DNA of 64,000 nucleotides. Origin: Ornithodoros turicata (Eukaryota > Arthropoda > Arachnida > Ixodida > Argasidae). Of the stretch, positions 11,212-21,329 are shown piece after piece. The stretch covers positions 104,928,409-104,992,408 of the forward strand of contig NC_088203.1 in NCBI RefSeq assembly GCF_037126465.1. Reading direction: 5' to 3'. Numbering within the stretch: the first letter of the stretch is position 1; every line of letters starts with the position of its first letter. A model generated the notes under the pieces. It made no database searches. It was given only the letters and a program-made list of their open reading frames with translations, and had not been told where the DNA came from. The translations under genes were made by a program, and so were the position numbers.

Positions 11212-12028
11212 GAAAGTTTTAGCTGACCGTCTTGGCGTTCCGCTCCGCTTACGGTGATCCGCTGAGCGCGAGCGGAGCAGGGGTAAGAAAATTGGTTTTA
11301 GCAGGGCGATCATCCAGGTCCCCCAAGGTCGCCATTTTCCCATGTATTTGTTCCTATCCCGATGCGTGCAATGCCGGAGGCCGCCCTTAGATACCCCATT
11401 GTTACCAGACGTTGGCTTGCGTTTGATTGTAGCGCGCTAAAGATTCAATTGAAGCACAATCCAAGCCAGGCCAAGTCACCGAAGCAGAAATGGACGACTA
11501 CGCCTGCGGCGCCTGGTACGACAGGTACGCTATGTGATGCACGCCGCCGTGCACTAGATCCTTCCGATCGCTCAACACGTTTAAAAACGGGACCAAAAAG
11601 TGAAACACGACACAGAAAGTTGTTATACGCGTTTTATTTGGACATATAAAGACAAGATTCATTCGCACAAACAACAAAAACATTTTGCCGCTAAACTTAG
11701 CGCGCTAAAGTGATCCGGAACGGCAACAGTGGGGTATCTAGTGGCAGCCTTCTTCGTTGCACGCTTTTCCGAGGTGAGTTTGGGGGACCTGCGATCATTC
11801 CTCAGCAGCAGCAAAAGACGACGAGGGCAGCGGCAGGTGCTCACCACTGGCGCCACCCAGCCATCTTGACACCCGGTAGTGCTGACCGTCTCGCGGCTAG
11901 CTCCGCTCAGACTGCGTGGCAGCGGAGCGGAAGCCACTCTCCGCTCACCCGTTAACGGCCAAATACCGCGCGCATGCGCAGTTGTGTGCTCGCTCCGTCG
12001 GACTCGGTAACTGTCAGCTAAAACTCTC
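11212..12028. mobile_element. TA-flanked foldback element with a non-repetitive centre
   Basis: The left end GAAAGTTTTAGCTGAC and the right end, inverted, GAGAGTTTTAGCTGAC are flanked by TA (11210-11211, 12029-12030). Inverted similarity continues inward through TTCCGCTCCGCT, GATACCCCA and TAGCGCGCTAA, so the arms are several hundred bases long with indels. The centre, about 11.45-11.69 kb, is unique and contains a 32-codon open frame ending at a stop near 11539 that could be captured host sequence. The TA flanks suggest Tc1/mariner or another TA-targeting superfamily. Confidence 0.55.
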
Positions 12029-12044
12029 TAATGTTACGTTAAGA

Positions 12045-12262
12045 CTGTGAGGTGGTCGATTCGAATACCAGCAGCGGCTGTCTCAGGACTTCACTGCGTT
12101 TTCCGGCAGAGTAGTTCCTCCTGACCAGTCGGACCATGATGCGTACTAACCCCGCTGTCCCCTCTCGGTACTGCTGCTCTCCTCTCTGCATTAGTCCACG
12201 TCTGTACACCCCTTATGGTGACGGTTGTCTCGCGGTGGTAACGTGGGATAAAAAGAAATAAG
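12045..12262 (+). mobile_element. Degenerate tRNA-derived SINE
   Basis: A B-box-like GTCGATTCGAATACC near 12057 is followed by a body with GACCAGTCGGACCATGA and TTAGTCCACGTCTGTACAC and an end TTGTCTCGCGGTGGTAACG. These correspond to the better-preserved SINE at 44.5 kb (CTGTCCACATCTGTACGCTG ... TTGCTTCGCGGCGCTAAC). The A box is not clear. Confidence 0.6.
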
Positions 12263-12831
12263 ATTCAAGTACAGCAATGTGCCTCGTGTTTTCACTGCAG
12301 CCCAGGTGTGCAGCGCTCATATGCTTGTCCCCCTATCTGTTGTGCTCAAACAATTTCGCTTGTTTTACATTGAGCGTTTTCATTCTCTTTTCAGGTCGGC
12401 AACAGATCAATACACTTTCGATACTGAGCTAAAGAAACTGGCAATAATAATTACACAAATGTCTTAAAAGACGCCGACGGACTGCTCCCACGCTACCACT
12501 ACTACGTACGGAACACTACTCCCACGTGACTACGCTCAAGTTCTTTTTTTTTTTTCATTATAGAAAAAGCATATTCCTAAGTAGCAAAGCTACGTGAGTG
12601 CCAGTGCTCAAGCTAGCCGGAAACGTGCTGTGATCTTCCCATGTATAGTGGCCCTTCCTCTTTTCTCATTGGCTTTGGCATGTTTGACGTCAGGATTGCG
12701 GGCGTTATTCCAATATTATTGGTTTCAATCGATTGGAAATCGACAAAAGCTAATCTTTGGGGGTAAAAAGTAATTTTAAGGGACCCCCATCGGCACGTGT
12801 CATAACTCCCATGTTCGCCATTAATGAAGGA
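12263..12831. other. No recognisable feature
   Basis: A T run lies at 12543-12555. No repeat family or coding signal was recognised. The stretch ends at the target site of the next SINE. Confidence 0.4.
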
Positions 12832-13045
12832 TGGTGGTGGTGGTGGGTGGTGAAAGGGCTTGCCGTTGTCGGCCTCACGTAGGTGGGCAACGTCACGACT
12901 GACGCCCTGGGGGAATGTGCGTCCTGGGCCGACTTCTAAGGGAACTGTGCCGACATATGTCTGAAAGCGTCTGAGGAAAACCCAGGAGAAACCCCAGACA
13001 GCACAGCCGGCACCGGGATTCGAACCCGGGTACCTCCCAGTCTCG
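12832..13045 (-). mobile_element. SINE, 5'-truncated, with multiplied target duplication
   Basis: The body is nearly identical to the 1.3-kb SINE, with the B box GGTTCGAATCC near 13017 and a (GGT)n tail on the plus strand at 12832-12853. The head stops just past the B box. TTAATGAAGGA precedes the tail (12821-12831) and follows the truncated head (13046-13056). It then repeats as two more near-copies to about 13083, so the target duplication has expanded into a short tandem array. Confidence 0.8.
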
Positions 13046-13157
13046 TTAATGAAGGAATTAATGAAGGAAATTAATGAAGGAATATCTTTCTTTCCTACTC
13101 CGTGTTACCACTGGGAAACCAACTGTGGCTTTGAGAGGTACATACATGCGATCAAAT

Positions 13158-13316
13158 GGAAGAGGAGAGCAGGAAAGAGTGTTCCTTGCAGATTTCAAGA
13201 GGAACAGTGGCAACGTCCGTCTCGAAAGTAAGCCGAGAAGCCCAGGGGAAACCTCCAGGCAGCACTGCAGGCGGTAGGGTTCGATCCCGCGACCTCTCAG
13301 TCTCGAGCATGACCGA
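13158..13316 (-). mobile_element. Degenerate SINE fragment
   Basis: On the minus strand GGGATCGAACCCTACCGCC matches a B box with flanking tRNA-like bases. It is followed by CTGCAGTGCTGCCTGGAGG, comparable with the CTGTGCTGTCTGGGG phrase of the intact copies. The A-box region is not recognisable. Confidence 0.55.
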
Positions 13317-14387
13317 GGAGGACACAGTAGAAGGAATCGATACCACACCGTTTCTCCTAATTGCTCTCATCGTGAATGATTCACTCACATCATTAAATGG
13401 CCGGCACAATTAAGCGTCAAAAAAACAATGCTTGCCTCCTCCGTACTATCGCGACCCTAGTAACGTATCTGGTCAATGTCGGCTACGGCAGCACTCTCGG
13501 GTGTGATTTGGTTAGGTTCATTTTTGCGTCCCGGTTGGCGGCCAGTACCAGGGGTAATATTGATACGCTTTAATCTGAGGCCTGCTTTTATGCGGCGGGC
13601 GCTCGGCTTCCGTCCTTAATGGAGGGTGGCTTCGCTCGAGTGGTTTGTTTGGGCTCAGTTAAAGCGATTATGATCAGCCTCTGTGGTTCGATGAAATTGA
13701 GTTAATCGATTCCATAGTTGCTTGCTCCGCAGTTGGCAGAGCACGCCAAGTACGAGTAGCTGGTGCGAAGAATGGGCAGCTATACGCCGTGCTCCCCGAG
13801 GCACGCATTCTGAGCATCCACTTACGTATGGCCTCGTGTAATCGCATACAGACTGCCCTCTGGTATCGTTCAAAGTCAGGAATTAAATGCATTCTGTTGC
13901 TTTTACTTTTCTTTCTTTCTTTCTTTCTTTGAAATAAAAGTATTCTTTTTGAGTACTTTTAAAAGTACGTTAAAGGTATTCAAAAGAACGTTTAAGTAGA
14001 AAAAAGTGAGTAGCGTACTAAATATTCACAAAAAGTAACTCGTTGCTTTCAAGATACTATCACGTTATAATTTACGAAATTCGCTGTCACACAAATACGA
14101 ACAAAGTTCGGGCACTGTTTTTTTTTCTTTCTTAATATCTTCCTGGTGCGTCCATTCCTCCTCATTCTCCTCCATGGACATCTCGGATGTGTGTGTGGCT
14201 ATGAGGGGGGGAGGAGGATATGTTTTTTGCGAAGAATAATGAAGGGGAGAGGGTGAGCCATGCATGAGTCGGCTTGCTATTCGCTTAAGGAGAACGAGAA
14301 TCTCCTGATGCGTAACCAGCTGTTGATGCAGCCATCATAGTCTGCCAAGAAGTTCAGTTAGCCTAAGGAACTTGAGTGGGGCTGCAG
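13317..14387. other. Unassigned stretch with (CTTT)n
   Basis: A (CTTT)n run lies at 13910-13930. The AT-rich stretch 13931-14048, with AAAAGTAACTCGTTGC, recalls terminal regions of hAT-like elements, but no matching end or 8-bp duplication was found. Nothing else was recognised. Confidence 0.4.
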
Positions 14388-15145
14388 TCATGTCACTGCG
14401 TTGGGCAGGGCAAAGTAATGTCGATGCAGAGAGTTCATGATACCCCAGATGAACGTGGCGGTTCCGCAGTGAGGTCTCTCACGGCGTTGACAGTTGAAGA
14501 AGAAGAGGTGAAGCGTACCCTCCTCTACATTGCAGGTGCAACGATCAGGCGTAGCTAGTGGAGTACCGATTCTTCCTTCCGCGATGTACGTCTACGCAGA
14601 ACATTTGGCCACCAGTGGATCAAAAGAATGCGTTAGTTCCGACAGCGTCCTCCAGAACGAGTAGTGTGCTACCGGTACAGTAACGGTGTATGTTGAGTTG
14701 GCAGGAAGAGGACGTAAGGGGGACGCCATTAATAGGTTCAGTTTCGTGGTCTCGTCTTATCACAGAGTCAGCGCGGTCATTTACATGTGTGCCTAAACGC
14801 CTTGGGGCCCATTGGAACCATACACAGTGACCCATGGATATGAGTTGATAGGGCGTGTCAAGTGTCATGGAATAGACATCGCTGGTCACTTGAGAAGCGT
14901 CAGCGCTTCTAACGCTTGTCCGCCAGGATAGTCCAGGCTCTGAGTGTCCACGAAGAGATGTATCTCAAAGCAGCTAGTATAACAAAGGCCTCGGCTTCTG
15001 TAGATGACATTGCGTAGGAGAGTTTCAACCCTCGTTCAACTTCCTCCTGTGCAATGTAACACACAGATGTCGGTCCGCCTAGATATGCAGAGCCGTCAGC
15101 ATATATTTCAGTTAGGTGGGTGTGAAGGGCGTGGACGCGGTGCAA
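14388..15145 (-). pseudogene. Frameshifted RNase H and C-terminal zinc-knuckle tail of a non-LTR retrotransposon
   Basis: Three minus-strand segments in order resemble the end of an RNase-H-bearing non-LTR polyprotein (I/R1/LOA-like group). At 15145-14909 EIYADGSAYLGG and MSSTEAEAFVILAALRY give the first catalytic Asp (DGS) and the E of the SSTEAE helix. At 14889-14620, in another frame, GHCVWFQWAPRRLGTHVNDR, followed by ADS, matches the last RNase H motif (usual form: WxPxHxGxxGNExAD), but with changed residues. At 14560-14388 CTCNVEEGTLHLFFFNCQ resembles the C-terminal Cys/His knuckle and ends at TGA (14390-14388). Frame changes between segments make it a pseudogene. No reverse transcriptase domain lies upstream, so it is also 5'-truncated. 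Confidence 0.75.
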
Positions 15146-15153
15146 AGCAAGTT

Positions 15154-15197
15154 GACGTTGTGGTAAGTGTGGTAAGTGTGGTTAGTGTGGTTAGTAT
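15154..15197. repeat. 9-bp tandem repeat (GTGGTAAGT)n
   Basis: Four units of GTGGTAAGT or GTGGTTAGT run at about 15162-15197, directly upstream (in minus orientation) of the RNase H remnant. Confidence 0.75.
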
Positions 15198-15654
15198 GCG
15201 GACATCCCGCGCGACAACGTTGCTCGCGTTGATATCTGAAGCCGTGCACAGAGATGGCGGAAAAGCCACAACGAATGTGAGCGAATAAGCCACCTTACAC
15301 TACATCTATTGGTTTAATCGACTGTTCCATTCAAATGCGCGGATCTGTAGCAGACCTGTCCTCTCCCCTAGCTTCCACAGACCCCGTGCATTCAGCAACA
15401 TGCCCTTCGGGGGTGCCCCTAATACGTTAGATGAAATGCACGCTGTCTTGCATTGGCCTGGACGCCAGCCCTTATACGCAGCGATGCAAAATGACAAGAA
15501 AGGAACGTCAGAATCGCCCCCGTTTTCCTGTCTATCGCTTCGCTTGGACTTTGCGCCGTGGCTTACTGCGCAGAAGTTGAGCGTGCTACCACGGGAGTTG
15601 TAATTTGTCCTAAACGCACGCAATAGCAGATGAAAAGTTGACATGCACATGTAT

Positions 15655-15951
15655 TTGGTTTGCGCCTTAATGTGGCTTTTACACCGGCTTTCAAACACCT
15701 CCTCGGTGTCGGCGCATCCGACCTGTGTTCCACGTGTGGTGTGCGCGGTGACCTCCATCACGTCCTCCTGGTCTGCGGACAGTACGATCGCGAGCGCTCC
15801 CTCATGGAAACTGCTCTCCAACGCATCGATCAACGCCAGTTCGACTTAGCCAAAATTATCGGGCCGTGGTCGGTCCCCTCACATCTGATGCAAGGCCTGC
15901 GAGTTGTTGCTGAGTTCCCCTCCAGCACTGGACTAATGGACGAACTCTAAT
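15655..15951 (+). pseudogene. C-terminal tail of a second non-LTR retrotransposon
   Basis: The open frame reads RLNVAFTPAFKHLLGVGASD, then CSTCGVRGDLHHVLLVCGQY, then DRER, ending LMDEL and stop near 15950. The C-x2-C ... H-H-x-L-x-x-C arrangement before a D-R-E-R block is the C-terminal knuckle found after RNase H or RT in I/R1/Jockey-type elements. There is no in-frame RT upstream, so it is a 5'-truncated copy. Its 3' untranslated end follows. It lies on the strand opposite the neighbouring RNase H pseudogene and differs in sequence, so the two come from separate insertions. Confidence 0.75.
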
Positions 15952-16060
15952 AGGACACCTTTCCATCATCATCACTTTCTCATCCCTTCCACAAGCGCAA
16001 TGGGGCAGTGTACCGCCACAACGGCGAGAGAATGACCCACCACATCATCATCCCATTTAT
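15952..16060 (+). mobile_element. 3' UTR of the preceding LINE fragment
   Basis: The segment CATCATCATCACTTTCTCATC, then GCGCAATGGGGCAGTGTACCG, then GACCCACCACATCATCATC is shared in outline with 40.29-40.41 kb (GCAATGGGATAGGGTGCCGCC). It is followed by a GT-rich run at 16062-16076. Confidence 0.6.
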
Positions 16061-16081
16061 GTGTGCGTGTGTGTGTTTGCG

Positions 16082-16400
16082 CCCAACTAAAATAATCATA
16101 ATTCGGGGCTTTACGTCGCTAGACGACTGCGATCATAAGCGACGCCACAGCGGTCGGGTCTATGGATTACAGTAGATATTGATCTTTATTATCCACAGAG
16201 AGTGGTGGAGCCAAGGTCAACAAGCCAGACTCTAGCTTGGCAATGCCCTCTATGGATTAATTTGTGCATTAATTTGGCCCACCTGAGGGTTCTTTCCACC
16301 ATGTTGCCGCCGTCCTTAGCAGGGTTTGAACCCGCGATCTTGGGATCAGCAGGCGGATACGCTGCCGACTGAGCCACGGAGGGTGGCCCCAACTAAAATA
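16082..16400 (-). mobile_element. Complete tRNA-derived SINE with 13-bp target duplications
   Basis: The minus-strand head contains TGGCTCAGTCGGCAGCG (A-box region) and GGGTTCAAACCCTGC (B box near 16328). The body leads to an end GACGTAAAGCCCCGAATTAT. The direct repeat CCCAACTAAAATA flanks it at 16082-16094 and 16388-16400, leaving a 293-bp insert. The head resembles a tRNA with GGCTCAGTCGG in the D arm. A related 3' fragment is at 9.03 kb. This is the best-preserved SINE in the window. Confidence 0.85.
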
Positions 16401-16747
16401 GAAGACGTTCATCTTTTTTCTCTACCTTTTTTGCCTCCCGAAAAATAAATCGAATGGTGTATAATACTTAAAGGACGTAAGAACTCATACTGCAGATATT
16501 TAGTTACGGGTTTAATAGGTGTAATATTGTTCTTCTACGCTTCGTAATTCTATTTACAATTTATTGTTCAATACTTTCCCTTCATAACGTGTGCAGCGTT
16601 AATAAAAGATAAAAAAAACACTATTTTTCGGACACGGGCGATCCACAGACGCGCCATCCAGATACCTCAGTCCATTGTTACGTCATTTGAAGAACTGCAG
16701 CACCCAATTAGACGGCAACGCGGATATACACATAGCGTTCTGCTCTA
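16401..16747. other. No recognisable feature
   Basis: AT-rich sequence without repeat or coding similarity that I can name. It ends at the TA in front of the next palindromic element. Confidence 0.4.
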
Positions 16748-16985
16748 CACTCGTAAAAGTGAACTTCACCACATAGCACGCTCCTAGCCAACCATCATCC
16801 CAAATGAAAACGTTCTCGTTCCTGATTTGTTGAAAACGGGAGGCGGAGCCTATATTTTGTAGCCCTAATGCCGTACATAAGTGTTACGTATAGGTTCCGC
16901 CTCCCGTTATCAACAAATCAGGAGCGAGAACGTTGTTATTGGGGATGATGATTGGCTAGCAGCGTGCTATATGTGGTTAAGATAC
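16748..16985. mobile_element. Degenerate CACTC palindrome, PAL-B subtype
   Basis: It begins CACTCGTAAAAGTGAACTTC after TA and carries the arm blocks CCACATAGCACGCTCCTAGC and AACGTTCTCG. The core is GGAGGCGGAGCC ... GGTTCCGCCTCC. The right arm has decayed: AGCGTGCTATATGTGG is followed by sequence no longer matching the terminus. It is the most diverged copy and probably among the oldest. Confidence 0.7.
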
Positions 16986-18124
16986 GGACCTCTCAGATTC
17001 ATCTATGCAAACGGTGTCACAGCCAACAAGTTAAAATCGCCGTTTGGAGCCGACACAGTCGGCAGGCTAGCTTGGTACAGTTCATAGCCCCTTTACTAGG
17101 GTACTAAAGCTGGTTTTTACAAGTATTTGTGAGCTACCAAGTTACTCCCAAAAGTATTTAAAGTAGAGTAACTCGACTGGAATATCTACAAGTCTGGGGT
17201 AGAAAGATGGCGACCGGAAATGCGTTCCTTATGCACCGGCGATATTTTCGGTGCAGTGAGAGCTACACTAGCGTCACGCTTTTCAGTGTTGCTCTTCTTG
17301 AAAGAGAAGTGAAAAGTGAAGCTCGTTGCAGCGAAACGACCAGCGCAATACCAGCCAGTGCCAAGCCTCTTCTGCGCTAGGACGTCCAGTGAGATTCGTC
17401 GTAAGCAGCATACTTTTGAACCTTTCTTGATTTCCTCACTTCTCTTCCAGGTCTTAACAAAGTCCTGAAAGTGCCCTCATCACACGAAACGCGAAACCCC
17501 CCCCCCTCACCTTTCTTCCCTTCTTTTTTTACCACTCTCCCCCACTTTTTGCCCAATCATCTCAAGCAAGAAATGGCCAACAAGTCTACGTACCAGGTGC
17601 AGTTCGTTCATTTCCGAAACAGATATACAGAACAGCGGTACGGTTCTCGCCCAAGCTCATCGCTTTATCGCATTGCGCCCGTCCGATAATGAGGTGGGAG
17701 CCTGAAGACGAGGCTATAGACGGTGAAAGAGCGCCGCGTAGCGGATAGCGTCGGCATAAAACGTGAGATAAGTGGGTCCGGTGCCCCGTACAATGAGACG
17801 CTGTTCGGTAGCGTATCATTAAGCCAGTGTGTGTGTGTGTGTGTGTGTGTGTGAGCTGGGGGAAGAGAAGGTAAATAATGACGGGAGAGGAGGAAAACAA
17901 GGTAGCGAAAGAAGTATCCTGATTGGGTGTGTGGTTTGAAGGAGATAAGAGTGAAGTTGGTGTTCGCTGATTGCTTTTTGTGTTCCGCCGATAAGAGGCC
18001 TGCAAGGATTGAAAGCATTGTCCATTTTGTTTGTCTTGCGCTCGCTTGTTCTTTGCGCAAGGTTGTGGAAGTAGTTTAGTTTGGCAGGAGAAGAGTAACA
18101 TTCAGTTAGCGGTAGCGGGAACTA
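16986..18124. other. Unassigned stretch with (GT)n
   Basis: A (GT)n run lies at 17826-17852 and a C run near 17498-17507. The minus frame of 171 codons at 17586-18101 runs through the GT repeat (His-Thr repeats) and has no recognisable domain. Confidence 0.4.
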
Positions 18125-18952
18125 TCGCATTTTCCGGTGTATAACGCGCACCCCTAAAAACGGGCCGAATTTGAAAAAAGTTCAATGTATAACGCGCACC
18201 GCATTGTTGCTACAAGCTTCCGTACTGCCTCCAATATACACAATAAACCAAGGCGATGTATCATATGTGCATATGCTTCATTTGAAACACACTTACACTC
18301 TTAAAAATGAACTTCACCGCATAGCATGCTCCAAGCCAACCATCAACTCGAATGATATCGCTATGTGCCCTGATTTGTTCAAAACGGTAGGCGTACGCCT
18401 TTTTTGTGACACTTATGCTGTTCATAATTGTCACAAAAATGGCGTACGCCCCCAGTTTTCAGCAAATCAGGGCAGATAACGATATCATTCGAGATGATAG
18501 TTGGCTAGGAGCGTGCTATGCAGTGAAGTTCATTTTTAAGAGTGTAGTCAAAGCCGTTAAACTCCGATGCAACAGAGTCGGTGTCATATAGTATACTTGA
18601 GTCTCCTCTTGGCTTTCGGTTTCGCGTCCCTTCTGAATCACGCCAGCCTTCCGAAATGAATTCACGATTATTGATCTTAAGAAGCATCGTTAACTTTTTA
18701 TGAAGCCCAGTGCCTTTCGTCGGTTTTGTCAACTGACCTTAAGAAATTTGGGAGAAAGTCACAGCATAGCCTGGAAGAGGCTAGAATTTGTATGTCACCG
18801 ACCTGAGAAAGAACTCAGGAAAATATTCTCTGCAGGAAAATACATGCAGGAAAATATTTCCCTGTATAACGCGCACCGTTAGATAACGCGCAGGAACTCT
18901 TCAGAAGACTTTTTTACTGTATAAGGCGCGCGTTATACAACGGAAAGCACGG
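18125..18952. mobile_element. TA-flanked TIR element split by a PAL-A insertion
   Basis: The termini TCGCATTTTCCGGTGTATAA and, inverted from the right, CCGTGCTTTCCGTTGTATAA are flanked by TA at 18123-18124 and 18953-18954. Subterminal ATAACGCGCA motifs occur at both ends in the same direction. A PAL-A copy occupies 18296-18544, so the element proper is about 577 bp. A sister copy at 57.38-57.92 kb in the opposite orientation lacks that insertion. No transposase remains. Confidence 0.75.
18296..18544. mobile_element. PAL-A palindromic MITE
   Basis: CACTCTTAAAAATGAACTTC to GAAGTTCATTTTTAAGAGTG, 249 bp, with TA on both sides. The core loop reads GTGACACTTATGCTGTTCAT. The left arm has GCATGCTCCAAGCC and AACTCGAATGATATCGC. 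The right arm keeps the commoner GCGTGCTATGCAG version, so the arms have diverged at several positions. It sits inside the 18.1-kb TIR element and is therefore younger than it. Confidence 0.9.
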
Positions 18953-19337
18953 TACAAGTTGAGAAGAACTGCTCTGGAACTGCAGGGTCTTAAAGGGCCA
19001 GTATGGAGCCGCTCACCTGCCTTGAGATTAAAGTTGTGCCCGGTGGTAACGTCAGAGTGGGGGGTGCATGCAAAATTTCGTTCCGTGAAGCATCGTGGTT
19101 TCGGAGATAAAGGAGGAGAATGAATCACACAGGCTCATCTACTTTCTATCATGAGGTTCATTCAGATAAACGCGGCGTTTTTGCCCCCGAAAAACGAATG
19201 TGAAAGCGGTCGTGTGAATAAGCACCCGTGTACACTCACCTGCGCATCAATTAAAATTTTTGCTCAGTATCCCATGTGCATGGTGGGAGGGCAAACCTGG
19301 AAGTTGCCAGACGACAGCTTGACAGAGCCTCTTCCCC
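18953..19337. other. No recognisable feature
   Basis: Single-copy in this window as far as I can see, with no coding similarity. Confidence 0.4.
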
Positions 19338-19476
19338 AACAACACCGAATATCTTCTGGATGTACGAATAATGTCCCAACGAATTCGTACGTCCGATGGA
19401 TATCCTCAGAATATCCGTTGGACGTACGAATCCGTAGGGACATTATTCGTACATTCAGAGGATATTCGGTGTTGTT
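19338..19476. mobile_element. Short foldback MITE
   Basis: AACAACACCGAATATCTTCT at the left pairs with AGAGGATATTCGGTGTTGTT at the right. The whole 139 bp folds with a very short centre near 19404-19410. A sub-motif GTACGAATAATGTCC (left) and GGACATTATTCGTAC (right) shows the arms are nearly perfect. No sure target duplication was found. Confidence 0.7.
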
Positions 19477-19639
19477 AGGGTTTCGCCTAATTTTCAACAG
19501 CAGCAACACGTAATGATATCATTGAAATAATTCAAAGCTCACCTACGATAATACAAACTTTAATAGTAAAACACTGAAACTCACTATACAACATGACAAC
19601 GAGGAAAACAGAAATAGCAGAGGTAGTATGTGTGGTAGA

Positions 19640-19700
19640 ATAGTATGTATTTGTCCTTTCTATATTGTTCCAGCCTTAGAACATCAGTTATCTCATGTTA
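19640..19700 (+). repeat. Dispersed repeat fragment (GTATGTATTTGTCC type)
   Basis: GTATGTATTTGTCCTTTCTA, then GTTCCAGCCTTAGAACATCAG. The same segment occurs at 58.49-58.55 kb, and in shorter form at 33.66-33.70 kb, all in the same orientation. It is probably the end of a retroposon family. I cannot name it. Confidence 0.5.
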
Positions 19701-20151
19701 GCAGAGACAGTTTCACTATTGTTCAATAAAGAAAAGCACGATTTTTTAACATATTCGTTCGTGTTACTGTCATTATATTGATTAATAATATACCTAATAC
19801 TGATTAGGCGACACCTTCGAAGTGGCACCCTCTCTCTATAAATAAAGGAGCGACAGCAGCGTCCTCATGGGACGAGCAGTGACATTAGCCGTGTTGCTTA
19901 CGACTCACGCAGCTCAAATAGCCAAGAAGGTCTTTATGAAAGAAGCAGGGGCATAAAAGGGTAATTTAAGGCGCAGCCGTCGTAAGCGACTATCCCGAGA
20001 TCCGAAGGACATCCTAGCGTGCATCAATGGATACTGCTTAGGGAAGGTGTGTCATAAACACGTCCCGCGTTCCTTGTCTCGTCCTGAATGAGGGTTGGTC
20101 ACGCGTCCCCTGTGACACAAAAAGGACGCCTTTCCTTTAGCTTATTATACA
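19701..20151. other. No recognisable feature
   Basis: Unassigned AT-rich stretch. No repeat termini or coding signals were recognised. Confidence 0.4.
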
Positions 20152-20501
20152 CACTCTAAAAACAGGTGGTGGCAGTGGTGGTGGTGGTAGCGCACTCTAA
20201 AAACAGATGGTGATGGTGAAAGGGCTCGTCACCACACCGCATAGTACGGTTTTAGTCAACTCAATAGAACATATATTTCACTTGTTTACGAAATGTTCTT
20301 ATCCAACTACCATCCCGAACGACATCGTTCTGGCGCCTTATTGGTTAAAAATCGGAGGTGTACGCCTTTTTTGGAACACTTATGCTGTTCCAAAAATGGC
20401 GTACGCCCCGCACTTTCCACAAACTGAGAGTGATAAAGGTATCATTCTGTGCAATGGTTGGCCTTCGCCGTTATATGTGGTGAAGTTATGCTTTTAGCGT
20501 G
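20152..20501. mobile_element. Diverged CACTC-type element (D subtype) with duplicated left terminus
   Basis: CACTCTAAAAACAG occurs at 20152 and again at 20193, separated by (GGT)n-rich sequence. The right end is GTGAAGTTATGCTTTTAGCGTG. The core GGTGTACGCCTTTTTTGGAAC ... GTTCCAAAAATGGCGTACGCC is palindromic and resembles the PAL-A core. The doubled left terminus probably arose through GGT-repeat slippage or tandem duplication. Confidence 0.6.
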
Positions 20502-21018
20502 CAGGTTGACTTGTAATTGTAATGCAATTAATTAATAATTGTAATGCAATAAAACCCGCACCGCCCACGCAATCGGCGAGTCATTCTCAGCTACGTCACG
20601 TATACCCACGGGAACATTCAAGTGACCGGAAGCTGAGCGAGGGGAATGAGGGTGAGAGCATCGGAACCGGATGTGGATTGCTTTATTGACTTTCCCGGAA
20701 ACAGGGAGCTCCGTGAAATTTCGTTTTCGATGTATAGTTTGCAGAGTGAAATTTCAACAGCTTAATTTTAAAGAATTCTGTTAATCAGTACTTTTTTTTT
20801 TTAATTTGAATTATTGTTCCTTCAGGGGGTTCTCTAAGGCCGTTGCGGAAAATGGGTGGGAAACACGTTGGTCACCCACAAAAAAAAAAAAAAAAAAAAA
20901 AGAAATACAAAAGCACAAAGAAAATAAGTATGGTCAGTACGAAGAACATAGCAGGTTGTATGTCGGCGTGACATGTGAGGTGATAGAGGCAATGGATTCT
21001 TCAATGATCGATGATCGA
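20502..21018. other. Unassigned stretch with poly(A) tract
   Basis: AATTGTAATGCAATTAATTA duplications lie near 20514-20551 and an A run at 20879-20901. No gene was recognised. Confidence 0.4.
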
Positions 21019-21329
21019 TGAAGCAATCCCTTTCCCTACCCCCTCTAATCATACGTCGTTCTTTATCCGGACTCTCCCTTTTCCACAAAATATTTCATAA
21101 CACATCTTTACACTCTTTAATGTTAAACTCTCCATCGTACGTCTCTGAACGTCTCGATCATCCATTCAAAGTCGTAGTTCATTCCTCGAGGACTAATTAC
21201 TATTACGAATCCTTCATCCCTCGCATATCTCGACTCTGGAATGACCTCCCCGGCGACTGCGTTACCCTGACTGACCCAATTCATTTTAAGCAATCTGTAG
21301 CTGTCTTACTAGGTATTTCATTGCGCTAA
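21019..21329 (+). pseudogene. C-terminal region of a CR1/L2-like reverse transcriptase
   Basis: The frame contains RRSLSGLSLFHKIFHN, then RTNYYYESFIPRISRLWNDL and P, ending GISLR at a stop (21327-21329). R-T-x(n)-S-F-x-P-R-x-x-x-x-W-N-x-L-P is the conserved tail of CR1-like ORF2 proteins, and the preceding R-R ... LFxKI pattern is the thumb region. The catalytic YxDD region is missing, so the copy is 5'-truncated. About 100 codons are intact, which suggests a fairly recent insertion. Confidence 0.8.

Noticed and set aside
13931..14048. AT-rich stretch resembling hAT subterminal sequence (AAAAGTAACTCGTTGC)
   Set aside because: No terminal inverted repeat or 8-bp duplication was found, and the similarity rests on low-complexity words.
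15306..15833. 175-codon minus-strand open frame
   Set aside because: It lies antisense to the LINE C-terminus at 15655-15951 and has no domain of its own.
16326..16387. Apparent tRNA with GGCTCAGTCGG and GGGTTCAAACCC on the minus strand
   Set aside because: It is the head of a SINE bounded by 13-bp target duplications and lacks a closed acceptor stem.
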